Shown here: piece by piece, positions 1 to 11,447 of the stretch
How positions within the stretch are numbered: the stretch's first letter is position 1
How the letters are laid out: each line of letters starts with the position of its first letter
Origin: Persicaria tinctoria
Taxonomy: Eukaryota; Streptophyta; Magnoliopsida; Caryophyllales; Polygonaceae
Length of the DNA stretch: 64,000 nt
Direction: 5' to 3'
NCBI GenBank assembly: GCA_037127255.1
Contig: JBANSL010000008.1
Span: forward strand, 39,011,373 to 39,075,372
Notes under the pieces: model-generated
Database searches by the model: none
What the model saw: the letters and a program-made list of their open reading frames with translations, nothing else
What the model was told of the DNA's origin: nothing
Position numbers and translations under genes: made by a program

Positions 1-1640
1 TCGATTTCGAGGAAACTTCCTCGATATCGACAAAAATATGTAAAGCCAAGCCTGATCGAGGAGGAGCTGATCGAGAAGCTGAGAACAAGACAACTCGAGA
101 AATGTTTTTACTCGATGTCGAGGTAATTCCTCGATATCGACTAAACCCCGACACCACACTTGATCGAGGATCCGAGGAGAAGCTACTCGAGTTAGCTGGA
201 CAAGCCGAGATCGACGATAAAACTCCTCGATGTTGAGGAAATTCCTCGATATCGACCAAGCCAGAAGCACATGTCCGAGCCAGGTCCGGGAAGAAGTTAC
301 TCGAAGAAGCCCAGTGAAGCCAAGTCAATGACACCGTTCCTTGATATCGAGTACATTACTCGATATCGACCAAAAATTCTTCTGGGCTGCGCGACGCTGT
401 TGGGCCTGTCCGATTACGAATTGGGCTGTTGGGATGCGAAGGTGTCCGAGTCTATCAAGTTATATCAAGTCTATCAAGGATTTATCCATGGAGGGAAGAT
501 TATCCACTTATGCCAAGAGATAAAGAGATATTTAGATATTCCTTTTAGAATTAATGTTTTATCTTTATTTAAGTTTTATCTTTAGATATAGATATAGATT
601 GCTTTCATTGATTAGCAAGGATTAAGCCCTATAAATAAAGTCCATGGGGCTAAGTTTTTATTCATTCAATTCCAGAGAAGTAGTTCCACATAGAGTTTTA
701 GGAGTTCAAAGGTTTTAGGGTTTTGGCATTCTACGAAAATTTGAGTGTCGGGATTGTAAAGACTTTGAATATAGTTTATGCAAGTTATTTCCTTTCAATC
801 AATGTCTGCGATTGCGATGAGGCGCGAGTAGTCCACCTACTTCTAGGGTTGGGGTGAGCCCAACGAGAGCCATGTTGGTGGATTAGCGATTGCAAAAGGA
901 GGTATTTTATCGTTATTTTATTCTATTCCCTATGTGCTTCATCTTTGATTGAGAAATTAAAGAACTCATGTTGTGAAATTGGGTAGTAATTAGGATTTCT
1001 ATTCGAAAGATTATAAATTCTAATTATGAAAAGGAATAGAAACAATTAGGGTTATTTATCGCGAGATTTATATTCCTACTTGTCGGATTAGGTGAAAGCC
1101 TTTTCCTCTATCGATAAAGTCACCGCCTTTTATGATTTATATTCCGCTTTCATGGTAATCGTTGTCGCAAACCCTAATCTTGGAAGTTCTCTTTGATCCA
1201 TCGGTTTAAAGTTCGAAGATTTTGCATTTAAATTTGCTTTCTGTTTTCCTCGATCTCGACCAAATTTGGTCGATATCGACTTCTGACATTCGATCCTAGA
1301 TTGCCGTAGCTTCTGAACTGCAGGTACTCGACCCAGGCTTCCCCGACGTCGACGAAAGTTACTCGATATCGAGTAAACCTTCTCGATATCGGCAAAGGTC
1401 AGTGACTACCGCTGCTCTGTTCGACTTGTCCGATCTTCTGTCGACTAAACCCTAGTTGAGATCGAGGTAATCTGTTGTCGATTTCTGTTCGTGAGATTTC
1501 TCCGCTGCCTAGGATCCGCTGACCAGCTTCCTCGTGGATCGAACCTGACTTTCTCTTGAATATTAATTTGCTGGGATCCAATCGGTTTGCTTTATTATTC
1601 GTATTTTATTTGCATTCTCGATTTCCCCTATCAACACAGA
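1..1640 (+). mobile_element. Truncated LTR of the TCGA-box (Athila-like) family, + orientation
   Basis: This block is the right-hand part of a long terminal repeat whose left end lies outside the window. It shares with the reverse complements of the LTRs at 13425-15274 and 27934-29541 a run of palindromic TCGA boxes (for example near 110-145, 220-260 and 340-375), the promoter-like segment with TATAAATAA at about 630-638, the phrase about a GGGTTGGGGTGAGCCC region near 845, and the GCTTCCTCGTGGAT segment near 1527. The match to the family fades near 1600-1640, where coding-like sequence of a minus-strand gene begins, so I place the LTR end around 1640. No internal retrotransposon sequence follows, so it is either a solo LTR or the 3' LTR of an element to the left. 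It has no counterpart TSD that I can check. Confidence 0.7.
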
Positions 1641-4243
1641 CGTCACCATCCCCTCCTCGGTCGCGTCGGTGGCTGGACACGTTGCCTTTGCACCCTTCTT
1701 GGCCGGCTTAGAGGGTTGAGTCACCAAGCAATCCCCTACTTTCGCTGTGAGCTTCTTATCGCGCTTACCTCTCCTCAGCTCCAGCTTCGTCTCCTAACAA
1801 TCAAACACACACCCGAATTATTTTCAAACAACTGTCATTATCCTACCAAAACAGATTCAAACGCCTATCAAAAGGGTAAATATATCCTACCAACTAGGTA
1901 ACTCTATCGTACCAAAAACAACTGACTTTGATATCCTACCAAACAACTACATCTATCTTACCAAAAGGGTCAGCCTATCCAACCAACAAGTAAGGTTTAC
2001 CTTGTCCTCCCCAACCTCTTCATCAGACTCACCCTTCGAACCCTCTCCTGCAGATTGTTTTCCAGCCTCCTTGCCCTTCACGTCCCCACCCATGTCTCCC
2101 TTGTTACTCTGATCCTCAGCCTTGACCACCTTCTCTCCCTGGCCCTTGTCCTGGTCACCCTCCTTTGCCTCCTCCTTAACCTTTTCCTCAACCACGTCAA
2201 CAGTGCACATGCCCTGCCCCTTAAGATCAGAGTTCAGCTCTTCGTTCTCCGCTGTGTTCTCCTCAACGTCCTCTTTTTGCTTGCCCGGCCCCTTGTCATC
2301 AGATTTCACCTCTTCCTTCTCTTCCGCATTGCCATCAACATTGTGACCGTCCTTGTCAACCAGATCCACCTCAACCTTGTCCAAATCTTTCTCAACATCC
2401 TTCTCAACAACATCGTCATCCAAAGACACGTACTCTTACAAGGAGATGCAGTCATTCAGTCTCATATTATGGGGAATCCAACACATCAACACCATCCTAC
2501 CATTTGCACATATATGTCATACAGTGTGGCTTATTATGGTATACCAACACATCACCACTATCCTACCAATTGCACATATGATGGGCAAAGAAGCATATAC
2601 CTTTCCCTTGACGGCCCTCTCAGATAAAGCCTACTTGCAATCTCTAGAAACTTCACTGATCCTCTCCTCAAGGTCCTTGAATCTGGTCCCCATCTCGAGC
2701 ATCATGCCCCTGCAGAGAGCCTCCACCTTAGCCACAATCCGGACCTCCAAACCGACGCTTGATGCGTCTGACCCGGGCTGGGTGGTTCCCTGACTGGGTC
2801 CAGCAGTGGCATCCTCTTGTTGTCGCTTCTCTCTCCAGGCCCTCATGTGCTCGCCCACAATCTGGTCAAAGAAGACGTCTGGAGAGGCTTTCTTGTACGA
2901 CGAATGCGGGTGGGCATCTTTCTCCTTATGGGTTGGGTGCAAGATGGGCTCTGGCTTCGCGAGCAGAACGTGTTCATCTATTAAGTCGTCGGCAGGGGCG
3001 TCCAGGTTCAGGAAAGACTTCACGTTCTCGTATCGGATGTGGCTGTTTGGGGTTTCCCATCTCAGACACCTCGGGATGATGGTGTCGTCAATGTTGCACC
3101 CGAACTTATTCCCAATCTCAGGGAAGGTCTCGTACACCCACAACTGCAAATACAATATGGTAAGATATTAGAACACAGTTTGCATGACAAATTAAGATAG
3201 TTGGTAAGATCGATTTTTCCATTTGGTAGGATATTCATTCCCCATTGGTAAGATATAAATATCCATTTGCTTGGATATTGATACCCCATTGCTATGATAC
3301 AAATATCCCTTTCGCATGCCACACCAACACATTTTCACAATTGGCAAAAGATTATAACATTTTGTAAAACTTCACTAACCTGGAAGGCCATGGGGAACCC
3401 GTACAACGCGTAGGTCGGCCTGTCTTTCAAGTGAATCTTTGCAGCCACCATGTCCCTCAACGTCCCATTGAGGCTTTCGTGTAGCCTCTCGTACACCAGC
3501 CTTCCCCAAGGGAACTCCAGAAAACGGTTTGTGTCCTCAAGCAGAAGCTTCACAACCCACCCCCTTAGTTGTGTCTTCTTCTCCAACCCAAACAGAATGC
3601 CCTCCACTATGACTAGGAGGGCAAGCTTGTACTTTTTCATCAAAGACCCCGAGTCCGACTCTTTTTCGTGGGCCCAAGCTCTTTCCACATCCTTCAACGT
3701 CACCCTCTCCTTCTTAAAAAGCTGGTAAATACACTCCTTGCGGTGACGTTTGATTCTCTCTCCACGTTCGATTCTCTCTCCATGACATCAATGAGGGGTG
3801 GTGAGCAGTTGAGTCCCATCATTACCGCGAACTCATGAAGAGAGAATCGAACGTGATGCCCCTGGAGGGAGTACCACGTCTCATGTGTCTTCCGAGTCTT
3901 CAGTTGGTAGAGAAGACAGTAGCGCACCAATTGTGCAGAGAATTTGTTTCTCGACCCCATCTTCACAACGCCCCCAAACTGGCTCTTGCTCAGGGCTTTG
4001 TAATCCTCCCGGTCAATGGTGAGGTCGATGCCTTCCAACAACTCAAAACTTGCATGGGACAACGCCCTCTCTGAGAAGTGTTGTTTCTATGGAACAACCA
4101 AGACAGCCTATAAAACATGTAAGAATCTTAGGTTTTGACATTTTTTCCCAACCTTTACAACCACAACCATGTAACTATCTCAGTTTCCTTACCCCGTGAC
4201 TGCTTGATCCTGCACTGGCTTTCTTGTTCCCCGACTTCGTCAT
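1641..4243 (-). pseudogene. DUF1985-type (Ulp1/MULE-associated) gene remnant
   Basis: A minus-strand multi-exon gene remnant. A short first exon starting at 4243 begins MTKSGNKKASAGSSSHG and is followed by a GTAAGG donor. The next exon (about 4090-3700) has the DUF1985 signature RFSLHEFAVMMGLNC. The adjacent 3703-3381 piece contains the YKLALLVIVEGILFG and EFPWGRLVYERLHESL motifs of the same family and ends at a plausible GT donor (CCAG|GTTAGT). The exon at about 3143-2631 starts LWVYETFPEIGNKFG after a TTTGCAG acceptor. Further down, 2429-1953 encodes a very Lys/Glu/Asp-rich tail, and more Lys-rich coding-like sequence runs to about 1645, where the LTR cuts in. The frame breaks near 3700-3760, where a short GAATCGAACGT segment is duplicated. 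DUF1985 proteins in plants are usually carried by Ulp1-bearing MULEs; I infer a transposon-derived origin. It is truncated and frameshifted. Confidence 0.65.
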
Positions 4244-5499
4244 TTTATATGATGTTTAAAGTGGGGGTACCTGCTACACAATCACCAAACATAAATTCAG
4301 AAATTCAGGTCACCTAATCTGTCATACATACCAACAGTGTCAATTTATTCTACCAACTTCATTTTCCTATCCTACCATTGCTGCTATCCTCTTCTGTCCT
4401 ACCAATTTCGCATTTCAGACATGTTTGGTTCATTTTACATCTTTCACAACACATCATATAGGCAAGGAGATTAACCATAACCAGATCACCATTTATTCAT
4501 CTATTTTTAGGCATTTCATCAAACACTTGGTGGGCACTTACGGTTTCACCACTAAAAATCCAATCAACCAAAAATTCCTTCACCCCACTCGGCATACCAG
4601 ATGTTCAAATTTATCCTGCCAACTTCTTTACCCGGTCCTACGAAATCTGCTACAACAATTTCAGACACAACCTTCGACAATCTGTCCTATCACATGTGTG
4701 CACATATACCCTACCGATTACCCCCAATCTTGTGGATTCCCTACCCATCTGACCCCCTCCTTGCCCTTTTGTCCCCAATTTCTTACCCAACATCACCTAA
4801 CCCTTACCCATCCTTTTCCCGACACCCACAAACCCTAATCGCACCCACCTCCCCAAAATCGACTCATAGCCCCTCCTACTTCATTCCTCTACTGCTAGGC
4901 ATCTACAATGGCACCCCGATGTCTCAATTTCTTCACAAAACCGCATGTAACTGCACCCCCATTACCCCAAATTTGCAACTAAAAAAAAAAAACTCCACAG
5001 TTGCTTACCTCCGTCTTCGTCTTCAACCTTTTTCTTCCTCCTTGGCGGTGACTGATGGCCCTTCTTCTTCAACCGGTTCTTCCTCCTGTCGCTCTCTGGT
5101 TTTTCGTCTCTCTCTGTCTGTCGCTTTCCGCAAACAAATTGTAACCGTCTCTCTCCCTCCCTCCTCGTTTTATTTTCAGAAATCCCGCACCCTCTACAGC
5201 CGATTGCAAACAGTACCAAAATACCAGCAGTTAAATTTGAATGGGGGTAGAGAGGTTATTTTGGGCCAATTTTTGGGCTAGTGGTCTATTTGTGCAATTA
5301 GACCCCTTTTTTTTGTCTAGTTACTACCCTTTCCTCAAGTAAATATCTCTTTATAGGTTCATTTTTTATTTTAATTTATTACAATAGTAAAGTTTTTTTA
5401 TTGAAACTTTACAATAGTAAAGTTATTTAACAAAAAACTGGATTTCAATTTATGTTATGGATTAGGGTAAATTTTAATTTGGGCCCATCACGAAATTAG
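4244..5499. other. Upstream region of the DUF1985 remnant; no supported gene
   Basis: This stretch lies 5' of the DUF1985 remnant on its minus strand. It contains a pyrimidine-rich block on the + strand (about 4730-5180; purine-rich on the gene's strand), repeated CCTACCAA words near 4340-4410, and an A11 run at 4981-4991. The open frames are low-complexity and have no recognisable domain. AT-rich sequence fills 5280-5499. I see no gene here; it is probably 5' UTR, promoter and the end of the DUF1985-carrying element. Confidence 0.4.
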
Positions 5500-7375
5500 T
5501 TAGTATGAGAACTACACAAAGTAGTAGTATGCATAGAAGTAGATGGATGCAACAAGAGATGTAGAATCATTTGCAGGTAATACAAATTTCTTTATAGGAA
5601 ACACATGTTCAAAGAAAACAGTATCACGATATTCATACAATGTACAATCACTCAAACACATGAACCAATAAGCAACACTATTTTCAGGATAACCAATCAA
5701 AACTGCATCAAAAGAGATCGTACTAACTCCAATAATGCAGTTGTCCTTTCATTTACCGTTTTAAAAGGCTGTTTATGAAATTTGGTCTCCACACATATTT
5801 CACATTTGTTATGGTCATGTTTGGCTAGACTAGAAATCAAACCCATATGATGCAATCGACATATATAATTCGTATTCACATGTCGTCATTTAGCATGCCA
5901 TAAATCAATAGACATAACAATACCAGTAGAAGTGGAGGCATTCTTATTATTCTCAATCATGGTCTCAAGCACGTACAAGATGCATGTCAGATCTATAACC
6001 TTTTCCAACAAATTCACCATTGTTTGTTAAGAACATTTATCCACCTTCAATAACTTGCTTAATTCTAGCTATATCAAGTGCACCTCATGAAATTAAGTTT
6101 TTGCGCAAAAAAGGAACATAAAGAACATTGAAAAGGGTAAGTGACTTCCATGAGGTGAGCCTAAGCGTCACCTTCCCTTTGCCTAACACCCGAGAGACAC
6201 TCGAGTTTCTCATGTAAACTTGGTCAATGTCTGTTGCGTCCTCAAACTCAACAGGTCCCTATCAACACAGAAATGACAGGTAGCTCCGCTGTCAGCCACT
6301 CGACCTTGCTGCCCACATGGATGACCTTGGTGATCATGGCTATGAGCTAGTTATTGTCTTGGACAACATTTGGTTGTTGCTAGGTCGGAGCTGCGAGCTT
6401 GTTAGCTTGATGTCCCTAGTTATGAAGGTCATATCAATTACGACTTTGCTAAGCCTTTTGGCTTGCTTTCCACATACATATCATGCGACCCCAGTCCTAC
6501 CCGCTTCTGCTGCTTGTTTTCGGAGCTTGCCAGACTTCTTGAATTTCTTACCTTTTTTTGGCTTTAAGTTTTGCTTAGAGCCTCCCGACTAGTTTCCCTG
6601 CTTAGACCTGGCAGATTTCATAGAAGATTACACTAGGTTAACCTTTACAGAGTCACGCATATTTTGACTTAGGCTTGTCCTTCAGGTGATTTGCTTTTTT
6701 TTTTTAAAAAAAAAAAAATCTTCATGTGACTAACAAGCTCCTCTAGGGCCAGGTCTTTTTTCTTGTGCCTAGATGGTTTCGGTATCCAACCCACGACTTA
6801 AACAACTTTTCAATGAGAAAGTTTGCATGTAGTATCTCACACATATTCATACCCTCGGAGAGGATATCGACAACCAGATTCTTGTACTCATGAACCCGCC
6901 CAATGATCGGGTTATCGTCGACCATCTTGAATAGAATGAATTAACCACAAACATATTTTTTATTCTCTATATCATCAATACCATATTTTTTCTCCAACAA
7001 ATCCCGAATCAACTTAGCAGATTTATGAATAGAAAAAATAAAAAATGGGATTCGACAAATGGATGAGAAGATGACCTCGCACAATTTTGTTATCCGTCTC
7101 ATATTTTTTCAATTGTGCAGGGTCACTAGTGATACCTTCTTACCCTTGTCCCTCCAACATTGACAACGATGCTTGTTTAGCAACAACATTCCTGTAGCAA
7201 CAACATCAGTATCCCCAACAACAACAACGCTGTCAGAAGGCCGGGGCCTCTAGCATGATGTAGTCGACCTCCAATTGCTCAAAGAATATGAGCATCTTGT
7301 ATGACCATCTCTTGTAGTTTGTTTCATCAAGCGATTCCAACTTCGACAGATACCAAAATGGTTTGAAGAACTAGT
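5500..7375 (-). pseudogene. Decayed Ty1/copia gag-protease-integrase fragment
   Basis: Read on the minus strand from 7375 down, the segment has copia gag words (KLESLDETNYKRWSYKMLIF region near 7350-7260, then VHEYKNLVVDILSEG with GYRNHLGTRKK at 6925-6743). The GAG-pre-integrase zinc motif follows at 5879-5697 (LHHMGLI...HDHNKCEICVETKFHKQPF), and the integrase C-terminal part IGYPENSVAYWF...FFEHVFPIKK is at 5700-5512. The order fits a copia polyprotein. Frames are broken many times, and the integrase core, reverse transcriptase and RNase H are not present. An uninterrupted T11/A13 tract lies at about 6693-6718. No LTRs could be paired with it. This is an old, inactive fragment. Confidence 0.7.
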
Positions 7376-7960
7376 AGGTGATAATGCATATTTTAGATAT
7401 GCATTATAGATAGGTTTTATTGCATTTAAGTATTCATATTGCATGTGTTTTATCTTATTTAAATTGTCTTGCATTTGGAGTATTCAAGTTCAGAATCTAT
7501 GCTATTTGGTGTTTATTCTACAGTTTTATAATCCGAGCTTGAAGAGAGGCTTGAGAGATCCAGAAGAGATGATTTTGGAGCATAAGAGAGGCTAATGAAG
7601 GAGAATCAAGGGAGATAAGGAGCATAATGTCAAATACAAAGAAGAATCGCGGAACCAAATTAGCGGCGCCCACCGCTTTTCTATCGGCGCCCGCCGGTCC
7701 TGCGTATTCAGCGAGAGGGATTTCGTCCGAAGATATTCTTATAAGTTTATTATTATTATTTGCCCTAGGGTTTTGCACGACTCTATTTAGGTTATTTCTA
7801 TTCATTTTACAGTGTTGGCCATGGGTGGTTGAATATTGAGAGAATAATAGAGAGAGAGATAGAGAGATACGTTGATTATGAGTTGCTAAACTCATAGTTT
7901 CGCCTGTGATTCGAAGACATGATTGGATGAATTATGAGGATTTGATTTCATATTGTTATT
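7376..7960. other. Possible LTR or leader sequence interrupted by the solo LTR
   Basis: From 7378 the sequence starts TGATAATGCATATTTTAG, which contains a perfect inverted repeat ATGCATATTTTAGATATGCAT. It continues into transcript-like sequence with GCGGCGCCCACCGC and GGCGCCCGCCGG words near 7661-7695 and purine-rich GAGA repeats near 7848-7868. The TG start and general look suggest an LTR of another element. It is cut at 7960 by the solo LTR that follows and should continue at 11443, but I could not find its second end or partner. No coding sequence is supported. Confidence 0.3.
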
Positions 7961-8696
7961 TGTTAGGAGGAAGGATTGATTAAACAAATATGAAATATAA
8001 GCAAACCAATCCTTATCCGCTCAAATAAAATACAAGACTTCCTCCCGCTGTAGTGGTAGGAGTCAGGATCGATTCACGAGGAAGCGTGTCAGCGCTCGCC
8101 GATCTAGTCTGAAAACATCCCCCCGATGTCGATCATAAGCTCTCGATATCGACTGAGATCCAGTCGATGTCGAGTAAAGCAGTCGATTTCTAGTGCCAAA
8201 CCCACATAAACAAAATAGAACACTCGACGTCGAGTACAAGGAATCGATATCGGGTCAGTTCCACTCGATATTGACTGAAGTCAGTTGATATCGAGTCAAA
8301 TAAACAGAAAGTAATCCGATGGAAAAGAACACCAAAAAAATGTAAGGATGAATAAGAAAGATAAACAGAAATAAGCAGAAAGGGTTTTTGTATATCAGTA
8401 TAATAAAAGACTTCCAAAGCCGGAGAATTACCACAACGATAACCATGTAAGTAATATGCTCAAAATCATGAAAGGAACGTGTTTTTCATCAAATAACTTT
8501 CGTCATTAACAAATAGGGATATAGAGGTTCTCGCACAAATCCTAAGTGTTACTATCCTTTTTTCATAATTAGGGTTAACCAACTCTTGCATGTAAAACCT
8601 AATTACTATCCAATTTCATAATATATTCACTCTCGCTTCAATATCATAAGTATGGAATTGCCTACTACTCTCATAGAAGGCTTAAGCACAAAGGAT

Positions 8697-9467
8697 ACAA
8701 CAACAACAACATTAACATTCCCAGTTGTCCTGTAGGGTAAGGGTCTGGGGGGTGAAGTTGTACGCACTCTTTCCCTGACAATGCCGAGAGAGTGTTTCCT
8801 AATGACCTAGATACCACCATATACTCAAAGATAAACGCCAAAGGACAAAAGAACAAGGATAACCATAGACAAACTAAGGAAGAAAAACACAAGAGAACAA
8901 GTATAGTAATATAAAGACAAACTAGACTAAGGAAGAAGATTAAGGGATGTCATGGTTTAAGAACCGGGGGGGGGGGGGGGGGTACGCTCTCTACCACACC
9001 TCAGAGGCTAGTCTAACCCTCTCCTGACATGAATGATGCTCTTCCAATGTGTTCTATCCATAACGATACTCTCGTTAAGGTTCAGAAGAGCAAAATCTTG
9101 TCTAATCACCTCCCACTAACTCTTCTTCGGTTTCCCTCTGCTCCGTCGAACTCTATCAATATCCAATATGTCACATCTATGCACTTGCATGCTCGGGTCT
9201 CTCCTCTGCACATGTCCAAACCAACAAAGCCTTGACTCCCGTAACTTATCTCAGATACTGCATACTCCTACTCTGTCGCGGATAACTTAATTTATGATCT
9301 TGTCGAGTCTCGTACATATATCCACTTATCCATCTGATCATCCTCATCTTTGCCACCATAAGCCTCTGCTCTTGTGCCATCGTAGTCGCCTAACACTCAT
9401 CCACATAAAGCATTGCAAGCCTCTGCTCTTGTTCTACTAAACTTGAAGTCCTTGCCTTCAGCGTACT
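8697..9467 (-). mobile_element. 5'-truncated RTE-type LINE, 3' end of reverse transcriptase gene and 3' UTR
   Basis: Read on the minus strand from 9467, broken frames give the C-terminal end of a plant RTE reverse transcriptase: MRMIRWISGY, then VIRDRVGVCSISDKL, RESRLCWFGHVQRRDP and DRTHWKSIIHVRRGLD. There is at least one frameshift near the TRQD segment and a stop after GKPKKS. The 3' UTR follows, with a G16 run on the + strand (8967-8982) and the typical end with GTGCGTACAACTTCACCCC and CCAGACCC. It closes with a (GTT)n tail (CAACAACAACAAC on the + strand, 8698-8710), the hallmark 3' repeat of RTE elements. It lies inside the solo LTR, so it inserted after that LTR. No TSD was clear. Confidence 0.75.
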
Positions 9468-9630
9468 TAAATGGCTATCGTCGGGCTCACCCCGACCCTA
9501 GAAGTAGGATGACTACTCACTCCTCATCATCGCAAACTCCATAATTGACATAAAGAAAACAACTTGAATTGAAATAATGTCAAAAGAGTATAACAAAGCT
9601 CTCCACCTCTCGGCCTACTCTCTCTCTCTA

Positions 9631-9639
9631 CCACTACTA

Positions 9640-9708
<69 letters not shown>

Positions 9709-9709
9709 T
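9631..9709. repeat. (ACT)n / (TAC)n microsatellite
   Basis: About 79 bp of near-perfect trinucleotide repeat, with two CCACTACTAC interruptions at the left end. It lies in the transcribed part of the solo LTR, next to a TCTCTCTC stretch. The poly-Val frame on the minus strand is a by-product of the repeat. Confidence 0.95.
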
Positions 9710-10335
9710 GGTGCACACTTGCTTGTGGAAAGATATATAAAACTTAGCCATCAAGGACTTTATTTATAGTAGATAAATCCTTGCTAGCCAAGGAAAGAAA
9801 TCTCTATCCTACTTACTTAAGATAAATCTTCCTAATTAAATAAAATAAAAAAAATTAAAGATCTCTAGGGTAAATAGAAGTTTAATCCTTGAGGATAAAT
9901 GTTCAACAAGGAGACGAAAGATGTTATCTTCTTCATTAAGCAATCTCATTCCCGTTAGGATTCGTCAAAAATGTGTCCCAGCACTCCTGATGTTTCACTC
10001 GACATTGAGTCAAATCACTCGATATCGAGTGGTCTTTTGTGTCTTGAGTGGCCTTCACTCGATCTCTAGTTATGCAGTTTAGTGTCGAGTGCTTTCCTTT
10101 CTTTTGGCTCTAAGTGTTGCTGCTTTCAGTCAATGTCGAGTCATCCAGTGGACGTCGACTGGAATTCCAACTTCATTCTTTCTTCTCCAAACTGCTCCAA
10201 AATGATCCCGATTTCTGCAAAATTAAACCAAAACTTGTGTAGATCTCTATACATTGCAAATAAACACAAACTATACAAATTCCATACTTTCCCAATCCAA
10301 AAGTATAACATATAGACAAAAATCGGAATGAAAGT

Positions 10336-11404
10336 GACGTGATCATATTACCATATGAGCATGAGTCACACGAAAAATCAATTGAGAAAACAGCTTGGCG
10401 ATACATCGGTATTTTGGATCCACCGGAATGTATAAAATTCCGATTGAAGCGTATGAGCACTTGTTGGAAAGCTATTTTAAGTGGCTACAACTTCCATGAA
10501 GACTACCTTTGCCAAATCAGCCTTGAAGATGACCGAAAATGTTGTTCTGTACAACACTATGAAATCTGGTAGCTTGTCGGAAATGCAATAAATGAAGACA
10601 GAATGCATTCAGTAAAGTCGGATTAAATGACGGGGCTTTAGGGATTTCCGACCTTCCATCTCTTTGATGGCAACCAAGACCATTCGTTTCCCCTTCTCTA
10701 GGAGCTGGCCACCCTTTGCCCTTCCCTCTTTGCATTTTCCTTGTGTTTTTCCTATATATATTGTAAGAACAAGGCTATATTACACAAGTTGAATTTGAAT
10801 GAACAAAACTCTCTTTGTGTTTCCACAAATCAGATTTAGTGAGATTCTAAATCGATCTCTCTTAGGCGCGATACCTACGAGAAAGTTGTTCCAGGCGCGA
10901 TACCGACAACAACAAGGATCAACAACACCCGAAGTGCGATTCGGAGGGTGTCTTTGGTCGAGTGTTGGAGATTCTAAGGGCGCGATACCCTCGGGATCTT
11001 GTATCACATATCCTTCAACCCCCATCCCCTACTTTACCACCATTCTAATGCCTTCCACAGCTCCATCATCACCCTCAAACCACCCCCAAAACGTCACTCG
11101 ACGCAGCCCCTAAATCCCTCTCAAACAAGCCCCGTTGGAATCGTTCTGCACAGGCGACGTCTCGGTAAAACGCGATTTTCTGCTTCGCCTGACCTCCGAT
11201 TGCCAAGATCTGCCCCAATCTGTGACCGCGGCTTCAAGAGCTACAAATCTAGTACTTGCACGTTCCCAGAAGCCAAGCAAATCGACGGAAAATTTACATT
11301 CTTTGTTGACTGATCTGATGCTCCAGAAACTGACCAAGACTCCCCGACCTCTCGGAACTCTCGTGGCCAGTCCTTTTGCTCGAGCCCGGGCCCGAGCACA
11401 CCAG
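10336..11404. mobile_element. Unclassified ~1.07 kb insert in the solo LTR, flanked by AAAGT
   Basis: The LTR sequence breaks off after GGAATGAAAGT (10335) and resumes with the expected AAGCATAAAACATGG after a second AAAGT (11405-11409), so the intervening segment looks like an insertion with a 5-bp TSD. It holds a segment (about 10450-10510) resembling the GTTGGAAAGCT...GGCTACAACT part of the same LTR family. It also has a TATATATATTG promoter-like stretch near 10752 and three copies of GGCGCGATACC (about 10865, 10896 and 10980). I find no TIRs or coding domain. It may be a solo LTR or a rearranged piece of another LTR. Confidence 0.4.
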
Positions 11405-11447
11405 AAAGTAAGCATAAAACATGGCAAAATAGGCGCACATCATTATT

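Larger units (their letters stand above)
7961..11442 (-). mobile_element. Solo LTR of the TCGA-box family with two nested insertions
   Basis: On the minus strand this is an LTR of the same family as 13425-15274. Its + strand left end TGTTAGGAGGAAGG and the CCTCCCGCTGTAGTGG...CACGAGGAAGCGTGTCAGCGC segment (8042-8096) match the other copies. TCGA boxes occur at 8120-8300 and 9990-10170. The GGGCTCACCCCGACCCTAGAAG phrase is at about 9484, and the terminal AAAACATGGCAAAATAGGC...ACATCA ends at 11442. The flanks repeat TTATT (7956-7960 and 11443-11447), a 5-bp TSD. No internal domain lies on either side, so it is a solo LTR. It is longer than its relatives because of a LINE fragment (8697-9467) and a ~1.07 kb insert (10336-11404). 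Confidence 0.72.

Noticed and set aside
2055..2793. Leu/Val/His-rich + strand frames over the DUF1985 remnant
   Set aside because: They are antisense shadows of the Lys/Glu-rich minus-strand tail.
4425..5281. Two overlapping + strand frames rich in Thr, Pro and Ser
   Set aside because: They derive from pyrimidine-rich noncoding sequence upstream of a minus-strand gene; no domain or start context supports them.
7627..7839. 70-residue + frame starting MSNTKKNRGTKLAAPTAFL
   Set aside because: It lies in leader- or LTR-like sequence, has no homology I recognise, and stops in GAGA-rich DNA.
9527..9754. Poly-valine open frame on the minus strand
   Set aside because: It is a translation of the (ACT)n microsatellite with no domain.
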